A stretch of 34,311 nucleotides of DNA from Deltaproteobacteria bacterium (GCA_021777755.1 JAJYDE010000044.1:1-34311); one strand, 5' to 3'; counted from the first letter of the stretch, positions 22,778-31,611 are shown. Made by a program: numbers and translations. The notes: generated from the sequence alone by a model not told the origin.

Positions 22778-23722
22778 ATGGGAATCGCAAGCGAAGCCTT
22801 GAAAAATTTTAAGGGATTCAGCCTGAAGAACATGCCCGAGGTGGAACCTCTCTCGCCCGGTCACCGCGCGTGCCAGGGGTGCGGAGAGGTGCTTGCCTTG
22901 CGGCAGGCGATGAAGGCCATAGGCTCCAATGTGGTGGTGTGCAGCGCCACGGGGTGCATGGAAATCATCACCTCTCCATTTCCGCAGACCGCCTGGCGGG
23001 TGCCATGGATTCACGTGGCTTTCGAAAACGCGGCCGCGGTGGTGAGCGGAGTCGAGGCGGCCTACAAGGCCATGAACCGCAAGAAGATCATAAACCAGCC
23101 CGAGGTGACCTTCCTTGCCTACGGCGGCGACGGAGCAACGGCCGATATCGGCCTTCAGGCCCTCTCGGGCGCCCTCGAGCGCGGCCATAACTTCGTCTAC
23201 CTGTGCCTGGATAACGAAGCTTACATGAATACGGGTATCCAGAGGTCCTCTTCGACGCCCTTCGGCGCCTCCACCACCACCTCTCCTCCCGGCAGGAAAA
23301 GTTCGGGACAGGCGACCTGGAAAAAGAACCTGCCCAAGATCGCCGTGGCCCATGGAATTCCTTACGTCGCAACGGCCAGCCCGGCCTATCCGGTCGATCT
23401 CATGAACAAGGTGAAGAAGGCTTCCCTGGTGCCCGGGCCCGCTTACGTCCATATCTATTCGCCCTGTCCCACCGGATGGCGGTGCGGGTTGGACGAAAGC
23501 CTCGAAGTTGCCCGACTTGCCGTTGAGACCAAGGTGTTTCCGCTCTACGAGGTGATCGACGGGAAATATTTTCTGTCCCGAAAACCTTCCAACCCCAGGC
23601 CCATTACCGCCTATTTCAAGCCCCAGCGCCGGTTCCGACATTTAAAGGAAGACGAAGTGGCCGGCATTCAGTCAATAGTGGATGACGAGTATAATGACTT
23701 ATTATGCCGTTGCGGTATATAA
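22778..23722 (+). CDS. porB: Pyruvate:ferredoxin oxidoreductase beta subunit
   Basis: A 314-residue subunit binding the TPP diphosphate. The [4Fe-4S] cluster near the TPP uses C32 and C35 (ACQGCGEVLA) and C60 (CSATGC), with a further cysteine in the late YSPCPTGW segment. The TPP motif starts at GGDGATADIG, 116-125, and ends near N146 in LCLDNEAYMNTGIQRSS, a PorB hallmark. The start codon directly follows the porA stop. The C-terminus ends DLLCRCGI. It is separated from the HdrC-like gene by 66 bp with no terminator. Confidence 0.93.
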   Translation: MGIASEALKNFKGFSLKNMPEVEPLSPGHRACQGCGEVLALRQAMKAIGSNVVVCSATGCMEIITSPFPQTAWRVPWIHVAFENAAAVVSGVEAAYKAMNRKKIINQPEVTFLAYGGDGATADIGLQALSGALERGHNFVYLCLDNEAYMNTGIQRSSSTPFGASTTTSPPGRKSSGQATWKKNLPKIAVAHGIPYVATASPAYPVDLMNKVKKASLVPGPAYVHIYSPCPTGWRCGLDESLEVARLAVETKVFPLYEVIDGKYFLSRKPSNPRPITAYFKPQRRFRHLKEDEVAGIQSIVDDEYNDLLCRCGI

Positions 23723-23788
23723 TGCCGGAATTTTCGGCTTTATACGCTGAGGCAAACGCTATTGAAAGGCTGGGAAACGAGGTAAAAT

Positions 23789-24196
23789 ATGGCGATCGAA
23801 ATTTCCGAAAAAACCATCAAACACGAGTTCATCGAGAAGATCAACGAACTCAGCGGGCAGGATATTTACAAGTGTTTCCAGTGCGGCACCTGCGGCGGCG
23901 CATGTCCCATGTCCGGGCAGATGGAAATCTTGCCCAGGAAAATCATGCGCATGTTGCAACTGGGGATGGCCCAATCGATCTCCGAGCTGGAAACGGGGTG
24001 GGAATGCGCCTCCTGTCACTCCTGCTCGGTCAACTGCCCGAGGGGAATCGACCTGGCCAGGGTGATGGAGGCGGTGCGGCTCCTCATTTTGCGCAAAAAC
24101 ATCAATAAAATCGAGCCATCGAGGCTGCCTGAAGATGTCGTTCGAGAGCTGCCCCAGATCGCTCTCGTGGCCGGCTTCAGAAAGTTGACGAGTTGA
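23789..24196 (+). CDS. HdrC-like iron-sulfur protein
   Basis: A 135-residue soluble protein with two [4Fe-4S] motifs as in HdrC: C29, C32, C35, C39 (CFQCGTCGGACP) and C73, C76, C79, C83 (CASCHSCSVNCP). HdrC shuttles electrons to the HdrB active subunit of heterodisulfide reductase-type enzymes and to the equivalents in respiratory complexes. GAGG lies eight bases before the ATG. It is followed 8 bp later by the HdrB-like gene and then by fumarate-reductase-like genes, so it likely forms a module with them. It has no membrane helices, unlike HdrE or Frd anchor subunits. A true heterodisulfide substrate is unlikely because no HdrA is present. Confidence 0.88.
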   Translation: MAIEISEKTIKHEFIEKINELSGQDIYKCFQCGTCGGACPMSGQMEILPRKIMRMLQLGMAQSISELETGWECASCHSCSVNCPRGIDLARVMEAVRLLILRKNINKIEPSRLPEDVVRELPQIALVAGFRKLTS

Positions 24197-24204
24197 GGGG
24201 GATC

Positions 24205-25101
24205 ATGAAAGTAAGCTATTATCCGGGATGTACCTTGAAGACAAAGGCCAAACACCTCGAAGATTCGGCTCTGGCGTCGATGGCCGCCCTGGGAGTTCAA
24301 ATCCGTGAACTGCCGAGATGGAACTGCTGCGGGGCGGTCCATTCCTTGGCCGATGACGATCTCATCCACCACGTGGCCCCGGTGCGCGATCTCATCCGGG
24401 CCATGGACGAAGGCTCCGACCATCTCGTGACCCTGTGTTCCATGTGCTATAATACGCTGGCCCGTGCCAACCTTATCATGCGGGACGACGAGGTCAAAAG
24501 GAAAACGATAAACGACTTCATGACCGAGGAGCACGACTACCACGGTGAGGTGCAGGTAAATCATCTGATAGCCTTCCTTCGCGATACGATCGGTTGGGAC
24601 AACCTGCGGGCGAAGGTGAAAGTTCCGCTTGGCGGGATGAAAATCGCCTCCTACTATGGCTGCACCCTGGTCCGGCCCAAAAACGTGGCCATCGAGCCGG
24701 TCGCCGGCCAGATCATGAATGAATTCGTGGAAACCCTTGGCGCCACCCCGGTGGATTTTTCCGCCAACACCGTGTGCTGCGGTTCCTACCAGGTGCTCGC
24801 TCACCCCGAATCGGTCGCCGATGTGGTCGGACGAATCCTGCAAAGCGCCTCCGATGCCGGGGCCGAGGCCCTGATCTTGAGCTGCCCTCTTTGCGAATAT
24901 AATCTGCTCAAAAACCAGGATAAGCTTTTACGAAGTGGGCAAATCGGGCGCAGGATGCCCGTTTTCTATTTTTCCCAGCTTCTTGCGATGGCCCTTGGCC
25001 TGGGGCCGGAGTCCTACCGGCCGGATTTGAGCGATGCGGCTTCAGTCGAATTTTTAAAATCCAAAAATTTTTCGGTCGAATCGGCTGCGATGCGGGGCTA
25101 A
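24205..25101 (+). CDS. HdrB-like protein with two CCG domains
   Basis: A 298-residue protein of the HdrB/SdhE-type CCG-domain family. Domain 1 has C9, C41-C42, C78, C81 (YYPGCTL, NCCGAVH, CSMC). Domain 2 has C153, C191-C192, C227, C230 (YYGCTLV, CCGSYQ, CPLC). All ten ligands are present, so both domains could bind non-cubane [4Fe-4S] clusters, as in methanogen HdrB. No transmembrane segment is seen. In type E succinate dehydrogenases and thiol:fumarate reductases, a CCG-domain protein replaces the membrane anchor and handles quinone or thiol chemistry. Its position directly before the fumarate-reductase-like pair suggests such a role here. Confidence 0.88.
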   Translation: MKVSYYPGCTLKTKAKHLEDSALASMAALGVQIRELPRWNCCGAVHSLADDDLIHHVAPVRDLIRAMDEGSDHLVTLCSMCYNTLARANLIMRDDEVKRKTINDFMTEEHDYHGEVQVNHLIAFLRDTIGWDNLRAKVKVPLGGMKIASYYGCTLVRPKNVAIEPVAGQIMNEFVETLGATPVDFSANTVCCGSYQVLAHPESVADVVGRILQSASDAGAEALILSCPLCEYNLLKNQDKLLRSGQIGRRMPVFYFSQLLAMALGLGPESYRPDLSDAASVEFLKSKNFSVESAAMRG

Positions 25102-25154
25102 GCGGTTTCACGGTCGAAGATGAAGATCAATTCAAGTTCAAGGAGATAAAGTAG

Positions 25155-25928
25155 ATGTCAGCACCCAAACAGGTTGCAACCGGTGACAGGGCTATCCTCC
25201 CCGAAGGGGCCAGGACCATCCCCATATTTGTGATGGGAAAGCGCTACGAAGTGCCCGAAACGCTCACCATAATGAAGGCAATGGAGTATGCGGGCTTCAA
25301 GTTTTTGCGGGGCGCGGGCTGCCGTGGGGGCATCTGCGGCGCCTGCCCCACGGTCTACCGCAAGGAAGGCGACTATAAACTCTATTTCGGGTTGGCCTGT
25401 CAGACGGTTGTCGAACCCAACATGTACCTGGCCCAGATCCCCTTTTATCCCGCAAACCGCCAGCTCTACGATATAGAGAAAATAGAGCCGCTCGCCGACG
25501 CGGTCCATGCTCTTTATCCCGAGGTTTTTCGCTGCGTGGCCTGTAACAACTGTAGCAAGGCCTGCCCGATGAAGGTCGAGGTCCTGGACTACATTTCGGC
25601 CATAAAGCAGGGGGATCTCGCACGGGCCGCCAAGCTCTCCTTCGACTGCATTCAGTGTGGAATGTGTGCGAGTCGCTGCATGGGGGAACTGCCTCAGTAT
25701 CACATCGCACAGCTTGTGCGCCGCCTGTACGGCAAATACATCCAGCCCCGGGCCGAGCATTTGACAAAGCGGGTGGCGGAAATCGAATCGGGAAAATACG
25801 ATGCCATGCTCGAGGGTCTTCAGAAGATGGGCCATGCCGAACTTGAAAAGCTCTACAAGGAACGGGAGCGCGAACCCGATATGATTGCGCTCGGCACATG
25901 GATGCCCAAGGACGTAAGCCACCTGTAG
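25155..25928 (+). CDS. Fumarate reductase/succinate dehydrogenase-type iron-sulfur subunit
   Basis: A 257-residue subunit. The N-terminal plant-type [2Fe-2S] domain uses C56, C61, C64 and C82 (GCRGGICGACP). The C-terminal domain has two [4Fe-4S]-type motifs: C127, C130, C133, C137 (CVACNNCSKACP) and C165, C168, C171, C175 (CIQCGMCASRCM). In classical SdhB/FrdB the last set binds [3Fe-4S], with a wider spacing. Here the spacing is that of two ordinary four-iron clusters, and the final proline is lost. An ACAAGGAGATAAAGTAG-like element precedes the ATG (25155). It lies between the HdrB-like and flavoprotein genes, so the order HdrC-HdrB-FrdB-FrdA is complete. Confidence 0.85.
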   Translation: MSAPKQVATGDRAILPEGARTIPIFVMGKRYEVPETLTIMKAMEYAGFKFLRGAGCRGGICGACPTVYRKEGDYKLYFGLACQTVVEPNMYLAQIPFYPANRQLYDIEKIEPLADAVHALYPEVFRCVACNNCSKACPMKVEVLDYISAIKQGDLARAAKLSFDCIQCGMCASRCMGELPQYHIAQLVRRLYGKYIQPRAEHLTKRVAEIESGKYDAMLEGLQKMGHAELEKLYKEREREPDMIALGTWMPKDVSHL

Positions 25929-25988
25929 GCAGGGCTTTTCGCCACTTTTTCCACCCATTGCAAGAAGGCAAGTTTCCAGGAGAAACCG

Positions 25989-27653
25989 ATGTATACACCT
26001 GAAATGAAGGAACTGATAAAAAAGGTTGAAGCAACCCGGCCGGAGCGAGTGGCCAGGGCGAAGCGCGGAGAAAATTTCCCGGCGTTGAGTCTTGAAGAGC
26101 GCGCGGTTGTGCTGGGCAAATTCCATCCCGACTACCAGCAGGAAGGCCGCAGGGCCTTGAGGGTAGGCCCCGACAAAGGTCTGGTCATACCCGAGGAAGT
26201 CGCACGGGTAATGGAATCCCGCTCTATGCTGCGCACGGAAAAGATCGATCTTTCAAAACCCGACTATGATACCGATATTCTCATCCTGGGCGCCGGCGGT
26301 GGCGGCACCTCCGCGGCTCTCATGGCTACGGACGCGGGTCTTAAAGTCATCATGGCCACCAAGCTGCGCCACGGCGACGCCAATACGATGATGGCCGAGG
26401 GTGGTATCCAGGCCGCCACACAAGAATGCGACTCCCCCTATTATCATTATCTGGATACGATCGGCGGGGGGCATTTCACCAATCAGCCGGACCTGGTGGC
26501 CGCTCTGGCCCATGACGCCCCCTTATCGATCTCGTGGCTCGAAGCCCTGGGGATGATGTTCAACAAGCTTCCCGACGGACGGCTTGATAGCCGTCATTTC
26601 GGAGGTTCCTGCCGCAAACGGATGCAGTCCTCGGGGGATATGACCGGTGCCGAAATCATGCGTGTTCTAAGAGATGAGGCCAGGAACCGCAGGGACAGCA
26701 TTTCCATACTGGAATTCACCCCGGCGGTGGAAATCATCCTGGATGAGAGCGGGAAATGCGCGGGGGCGGTCCTCTACAACATGGAAACCAGGGAGTTTTT
26801 CGTCGCCCGCGCCAAGGCCGTGGTCATCGCCACCGGCGGAAACGGCCGCCTCCATATCAAGGGATTTGCAACCACCAATCACTACGGGGCGACCATGGAC
26901 GGGGTCGTTATGTGTTACCGGGCAGGAGTTGGGACCACCTGCCTGCCTTCCACCCAGTATCATCCCACCGGAGTTGCCTATCCGGAACAGAACGTGGGGC
27001 TTCTCATCACGGAAAAAGTGCGCGGCCTTGGGGCTCACGTGCTCAATGCCGAGGGTGAGCAGTTCTGCTTTCCCCTTGAGCCCCGCGACGTGGAATCGGC
27101 CGAACTGATAAAGGAAGCCATAGAAGTCAACAAGGCGGTGGTCACTCCCACGGGCCGCTACGGCCTGTGGCTCGATTCGCCCATGATCGATCTTTTGCAT
27201 GGCGAGGGCACGGTGCGCAAGGAACTTCCCGCAAAATTCATCCAGTTCGAACGGCACGGCATAGACATCAGCAAGGAACCGATGCTGGTCTATCCCACTT
27301 TGCATTACCAGAATGGCGGTACGGCGATAAACGCCGACTGCGAAACGGTTGTCCCGGGACTCTACTGCGCCGGTGAATGCACGGGCGGTCTGCACGGTGA
27401 AAACCGCCTCATGGGCAACAGCCTCCAGGATGTCATCACCTTTGGCAGAAGGGCCGGCATAAGCGCGGCCAAATATGTCAATGGCGGCGTCCAATTGGGC
27501 AACCTCACCCTGGATCACGTTGCAAAATTTGAAAAAGAACTGCTCGATGCCGGAATCACCGATTCCATAATCGCCCCCATTCTGCTGCCCGATTATTCCA
27601 CCGATGAGGTGAGCGCGCGCCGCCTCGCCGAAGCCAGGCAGGAAAGCGAGTAA
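25989..27653 (+). CDS. Fumarate reductase/succinate dehydrogenase-type flavoprotein, probably with non-covalent FAD
   Basis: A 554-residue flavoprotein. FAD is bound by GAGGGGTSAA (101-110). Catalytic residues align with FrdA: H325 (YHPTG), T341-E342, R366 (EPRD), H439 (HYQNGG) and R473 (ENRLMGNSL). The family usually has an SHT motif whose histidine holds FAD covalently; here the matching segment is ANTMMAEGG (N132), so FAD is probably non-covalent, as in TfrA and NadB. An 85-residue N-terminal extension, charged and of unknown role, precedes the FAD domain. AGGAG lies upstream of the ATG. It closes the operon, 36 bp before a strong terminator. The direction (fumarate reduction or succinate oxidation) cannot be told from sequence. 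Confidence 0.87.
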   Translation: MYTPEMKELIKKVEATRPERVARAKRGENFPALSLEERAVVLGKFHPDYQQEGRRALRVGPDKGLVIPEEVARVMESRSMLRTEKIDLSKPDYDTDILILGAGGGGTSAALMATDAGLKVIMATKLRHGDANTMMAEGGIQAATQECDSPYYHYLDTIGGGHFTNQPDLVAALAHDAPLSISWLEALGMMFNKLPDGRLDSRHFGGSCRKRMQSSGDMTGAEIMRVLRDEARNRRDSISILEFTPAVEIILDESGKCAGAVLYNMETREFFVARAKAVVIATGGNGRLHIKGFATTNHYGATMDGVVMCYRAGVGTTCLPSTQYHPTGVAYPEQNVGLLITEKVRGLGAHVLNAEGEQFCFPLEPRDVESAELIKEAIEVNKAVVTPTGRYGLWLDSPMIDLLHGEGTVRKELPAKFIQFERHGIDISKEPMLVYPTLHYQNGGTAINADCETVVPGLYCAGECTGGLHGENRLMGNSLQDVITFGRRAGISAAKYVNGGVQLGNLTLDHVAKFEKELLDAGITDSIIAPILLPDYSTDEVSARRLAEARQESE

Positions 27654-27689
27654 AAAGAACCGCTTGCCGCCTTCCAGCATTTAAGTCCG

Positions 27690-27731
27690 TCCGGGACGAG
27701 CCTGCTCCAAACAGGTTCGTTCCGGATTTTT
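27690..27731 (+). terminator. Terminator of the por-hdr-frd operon
   Basis: A 15-bp stem pairs TCCGGGACGAGCCTG with CAGGTTCGTTCCGGA (two G-T pairs) around a seven-base loop, and TTTTTAG follows at 27727. It is the strongest terminator in the window and ends the operon 36 bp past the flavoprotein stop. Confidence 0.9.
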
Positions 27732-27954
27732 AGAGACTTTCCCGCCACGCCCCCAACCCGATTTTCTCTCCCGATCCTCCAGTCCCGCATCTGCGATAAA
27801 GGTCGCGGACACACTGCTTCGCCGAAATTTGTCTTATCTAGAAGATGAAAATTTCCGATTTTTCGGCTATAGGCGGTATAAGACGCTACCCGAGCTTTTG
27901 CGCCCATTTGTCCGCCGGGGTGCTACGGGACGATTCAAGGAGGAAAAACGTAAT

Positions 27955-29094
27955 ATGGAAATAGAGCAGGGCAAATGGACAGCCCCCGCTGGTTGGTCCT
28001 GGAATACTTCGGGACTCTTGGGGCGCTCCGTCGATCTGGTCCTGGTCTTCGGCGCCACTGAGGTTTTGGAGACAAAAGAGATATTCGATCAATTGAGGAG
28101 CAGATATCCTTGCGCCCATATCCTCGGGTGTTCCACCGCGGGCGAGATCTGCGGGATCCAGGTTTTTGACGGCGCCTGCGTGGCAACGGCGGTCAAGTTC
28201 GACCACACCGAGTTAAGAGGCGGTTCCATCCGCTTAAAGGAGGTCAAAGACAGCCTTGAGGCCGGCGCCTCCCTGGCCGGGTCTCTGGAGGTCGATGGCC
28301 TAAGACACGTATTGGTGCTCTCCGACGGCTTGGCGGTCAACGGCAGTGATCTGGTCCGCGGACTTACCCGAAACCTGCCCGAAGAGGTTACGGTGACCGG
28401 GGGATTGGCCGGAGACGGAGACCGGTTTAAAAAAACCTACGTTTTCTGGAATTCCGAACCTCGAAAAGACTCCATCGCCGTCCTGGGCTTCTACGGAAAC
28501 CGGCTGAGGGTGGGATTCGGCTCCCTGGGGGGCTGGGATGCTTTCGGCCCCGAAAGGCTCATTACACGCTCCAAGGGCAACGTATTGTACGAACTCGACG
28601 GCCACTCCGCGCTCGAACTCTACAAAAAATATCTTGGGGGTCACGCCGAAGGGCTTCCCGCAACCGGCCTGTTATTCCCCTTGAGCCTTCGAACCCTTCA
28701 GATGGAAACCGGTGTTGTGCGCACCATCCTTGCGGTAAATGAACAGGACCGCAGCATGATCTTCGCCGGCGACCTGCCCGAAGGGGCCTACGCGCGTTTG
28801 ATGAAGGCAAACTTCGATCGACTGATTACCGGGGCGATGGGCGCGGCCCGGATCAGCCAAACGGGTTTGGGCGAGAATGCGCCCGAACTGGCATTGCTCA
28901 TCAGCTGTGTTGGACGCAAACTGGTCTTGAAACAAAGAGTCGAGGAAGAAATCGAGGGAGTTCGTGAGGTTTTGGGAGAAAACACCTTTCTGGCCGGATT
29001 CTACTCCTACGGTGAACTTTGTCCCTTTGCTCCAGGGGAAAAATGTGAACTTCACAATCAGACCATGACCATCACCACTTTTTCGGAGCGTTGA
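27955..29094 (+). CDS. FIST domain signal-sensing protein
   Basis: A 379-residue protein with FIST_N (about 18-215) and FIST_C (about 220-365). Typical features are the opening SVDLVLVFGATEVLETKEIF, ILGCSTAGEI at about 58-67, VLVLSDGLAVNGSDLVRGLT, VTGGLAGDGDRF, and the late FLAGFYSYGELCPFAPG. FIST proteins are soluble sensors that may bind amino-acid-like ligands and feed signalling proteins. The start at 27955 has AGGAGG about eleven bases upstream. It is followed 30 bp later by a hybrid histidine kinase, a frequent partner, so it probably provides input to that kinase. The ligand is unknown. Confidence 0.9.
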   Translation: MEIEQGKWTAPAGWSWNTSGLLGRSVDLVLVFGATEVLETKEIFDQLRSRYPCAHILGCSTAGEICGIQVFDGACVATAVKFDHTELRGGSIRLKEVKDSLEAGASLAGSLEVDGLRHVLVLSDGLAVNGSDLVRGLTRNLPEEVTVTGGLAGDGDRFKKTYVFWNSEPRKDSIAVLGFYGNRLRVGFGSLGGWDAFGPERLITRSKGNVLYELDGHSALELYKKYLGGHAEGLPATGLLFPLSLRTLQMETGVVRTILAVNEQDRSMIFAGDLPEGAYARLMKANFDRLITGAMGAARISQTGLGENAPELALLISCVGRKLVLKQRVEEEIEGVREVLGENTFLAGFYSYGELCPFAPGEKCELHNQTMTITTFSER

Positions 29095-29124
29095 AACGCC
29101 TTTTGCTTCATGGGAAGGTGAACC

Positions 29125-31611
29125 GTGACTGATATGCATAGCCTCCTCAAACGTCAATTGGAGCGCCATTTCGGCGATCGATGCCAGTTTGGCGAAAAAT
29201 TGCGTGCTTTTCTACGGGCTGTTGACGATGCCTACAAGGAATTCGACGTCGATCGCGGAATGCTGGAACGCTCTCTCGAACTGAGTTCCCAGGAACTCAT
29301 GGAGGCCAATTCGGAGATGAGGGCGGTATTTCAGACCATTCCCGACCTGCTTTTTCGCCTCGATAAGAAAGGTGTGATTCTCGAATTCGCAGCGGCCAAA
29401 TTTTCCGACTTCTTCAAAGACCCGCGAGATTTGATCGGCAAACGCATCCAGGATGTTCCGGACAGGGATGTTGCCGACCAATTCCTGGCCGCTATTGAAA
29501 AGGTGCGTGAAACTAAATCGTTGGTGATGTTTGAATACGGATTCCAGCTTGAACAGGAGGAACAGTATTTCGAGGCTCGTTTGATGCCGCTTTTGCAAGA
29601 CCAGATGATCGCCATAGTGCGCAATATTACTGAAAAGCGTAAAACGGAGGAGAATCTGAGGGAAAGTGAGCGAAGACTGGACTGTATTATGCAGGGCTCT
29701 CCCATTGCAGCCCTGGTTATTTCGCGGGACCACCGGGTGATTTACTGGAACAGGGCGATGGAAGAGCTTACCGGCGTTTCGGCGACTGAAATGGTAGGCT
29801 CGGACCGTCATTGGTCCGCATTCTACCCGACCTGGAGACCGCTTCTTGCAGATCTGCTTGTCGACCGTGATTTTGTCGGCCTTATGAGCAACTATCCCGA
29901 ATGTAATAGGTCGGTCCTTTTGGATGAGGCGATGGAAGGCTCCCGGTTCTTTCCAGGGCTGGGGGGCAGGGACAGGACCATCCAATTTACGGCCGCGGCG
30001 ATCAGGGACTCCAGGGGCGAGTTGGTGGGTGCCATTGAGACTTATGATGACATTACAGAGGGTAAAAAAGCGCAGGAGGCGCTGGCCGAGGCCGAGGAAA
30101 AATATCGGAGCATCTTTGAAAACGCCGTCGAGGGAATTTTTCAGCTCTCCATGGCCGGAAGCTTGATAAGTCTTAACGCCGCTTTCGTGCAAACTCTTGG
30201 ATACAACGATGCACAAGAAGTATTGGATCAGATCACGGACTTCGGAGCACAGGTGTTTGTAAATCCGAAGCACTATCTGGAGTTGCTGGATTTGATCGAG
30301 AAAAGCGGTGTTGTCAAGGAATTTGAAACCCAATTTCGCCGCAGGGACGCAACGATTGCCTGGATCACGCTCAACGTACGCGCCATTCGCGATGAGGCGG
30401 GACGGATCTCATGGCTGGAAGGAACCGCGCAGGATATCACCGAACGGAAAGCGTTGGAGGCAAGGCTGATCGAGAAGCAGAAGATGGATGCCATCGGTGC
30501 CCTGGCGGGAGGGATCGCCCACGATTTCAACAATATCCTCACTCCGATAATCGGTTATACCGAGCTGGCCCTGAACGATCTGTCGCAGACGGCAAGGCTT
30601 GAAACGAACCTCAAGCGCGTGCTCAAGTCCGCCCACCGGGCCAAAGACCTTGTCAGCCAGATACTTCATTTCAGCAGACGCTCGGAACAGCAATATCGAC
30701 CGGTGCACCTCGGCCTTCTTGTAAAAGAAGCCATGGAGCTTATCAGGGCTTTGCTGCCCTCGACAATCGAGATTCGACAAAATATGGAACCGCGGACCAT
30801 GGCCGGCACGGTCATGGCTGATCCGACACAGATGCACCAGATTCTCATGAACCTGTGCGCGAACGCCGGCCACGCCATGCGCCTGAGTGGCGGCGTGCTC
30901 GAGGTGAGTCTGGGTGATGAAGAAATATCGACGGCCTCAATGGTTGAAAAGGAACAGCCCGGGGGTATGTATCTCAAACTCTCGGTCAGGGATACGGGCG
31001 AGGGGATGGAGCCGGAGGTTACCCAACGAATCTTCGATCCCTATTTTACCACCAAGCGGGTGGGCGAGGGAACCGGATTGGGTCTTGCGGTCGTTTACTC
31101 GATAGTGAAAAATCACAAGGGCGCGATCAAGGTCTTCAGTGAACCGGGGAAGGGCAGTGTCTTTAGCGTCTATCTGCCGCGCTTGGACAGGGAGGCTGTG
31201 GAATCCACAGCCGTAAAGTCTTCCGTGATCGGGGGCAGCGGCAGGATCATGGTGGTAGATGATGAAGAAGACATCGTTGAACTTGAAAAGCAAATGCTGG
31301 AGGAACTCGGCTACGAGGTCATGCCCACACGTTGCGGTACTGAGGCGTTGCATGCATTCAGAGCATCTCCGGAGCGATTCGACCTTGTTTTGACCGATCA
31401 GACCATGCCGGGAATGACCGGAGTCGAACTGGCAAAAGAGATTTTGAGCATCCGGGCGGGGATTCCCATTGTGCTTTGCACGGGTTTGGGAGACTCTGTC
31501 CATATGAAGGCCTGTAAGGACGGAATCGGGGTTATCCTTGCCAAGCCTATTTCTTTTCGGCAGATGGCCGAAACAGTCAAGAATCTGCTCTCCGACTCGG
31601 CCATGGCATGA
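29125..31611 (+). CDS. Hybrid sensor histidine kinase, three PAS domains and C-terminal receiver
   Basis: An 828-residue soluble kinase with no membrane helix. The first 60 residues are a conserved LLKRQLERHFGD leader and a coiled coil. Three PAS domains follow at about 65-170, 185-310 and 325-440, each ending in a DIT/NIT-type boundary. HisKA has the phosphoacceptor H466 (GGIAHDFNN). The ATPase domain has the N box MNLCANAGHA, DTGEGM and GTGLGLA. The receiver starts near 705, with acidic D712-D713, phosphoacceptor D758 (LTDQTMPG) and a lysine in LAKPIS. The start is GTG at 29125 with AAGG upstream. It lies just upstream of pilZ-motAB, so it may affect motility; a separate output regulator is not encoded nearby. 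All catalytic residues are intact. Confidence 0.92.
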   Translation: MTDMHSLLKRQLERHFGDRCQFGEKLRAFLRAVDDAYKEFDVDRGMLERSLELSSQELMEANSEMRAVFQTIPDLLFRLDKKGVILEFAAAKFSDFFKDPRDLIGKRIQDVPDRDVADQFLAAIEKVRETKSLVMFEYGFQLEQEEQYFEARLMPLLQDQMIAIVRNITEKRKTEENLRESERRLDCIMQGSPIAALVISRDHRVIYWNRAMEELTGVSATEMVGSDRHWSAFYPTWRPLLADLLVDRDFVGLMSNYPECNRSVLLDEAMEGSRFFPGLGGRDRTIQFTAAAIRDSRGELVGAIETYDDITEGKKAQEALAEAEEKYRSIFENAVEGIFQLSMAGSLISLNAAFVQTLGYNDAQEVLDQITDFGAQVFVNPKHYLELLDLIEKSGVVKEFETQFRRRDATIAWITLNVRAIRDEAGRISWLEGTAQDITERKALEARLIEKQKMDAIGALAGGIAHDFNNILTPIIGYTELALNDLSQTARLETNLKRVLKSAHRAKDLVSQILHFSRRSEQQYRPVHLGLLVKEAMELIRALLPSTIEIRQNMEPRTMAGTVMADPTQMHQILMNLCANAGHAMRLSGGVLEVSLGDEEISTASMVEKEQPGGMYLKLSVRDTGEGMEPEVTQRIFDPYFTTKRVGEGTGLGLAVVYSIVKNHKGAIKVFSEPGKGSVFSVYLPRLDREAVESTAVKSSVIGGSGRIMVVDDEEDIVELEKQMLEELGYEVMPTRCGTEALHAFRASPERFDLVLTDQTMPGMTGVELAKEILSIRAGIPIVLCTGLGDSVHMKACKDGIGVILAKPISFRQMAETVKNLLSDSAMA

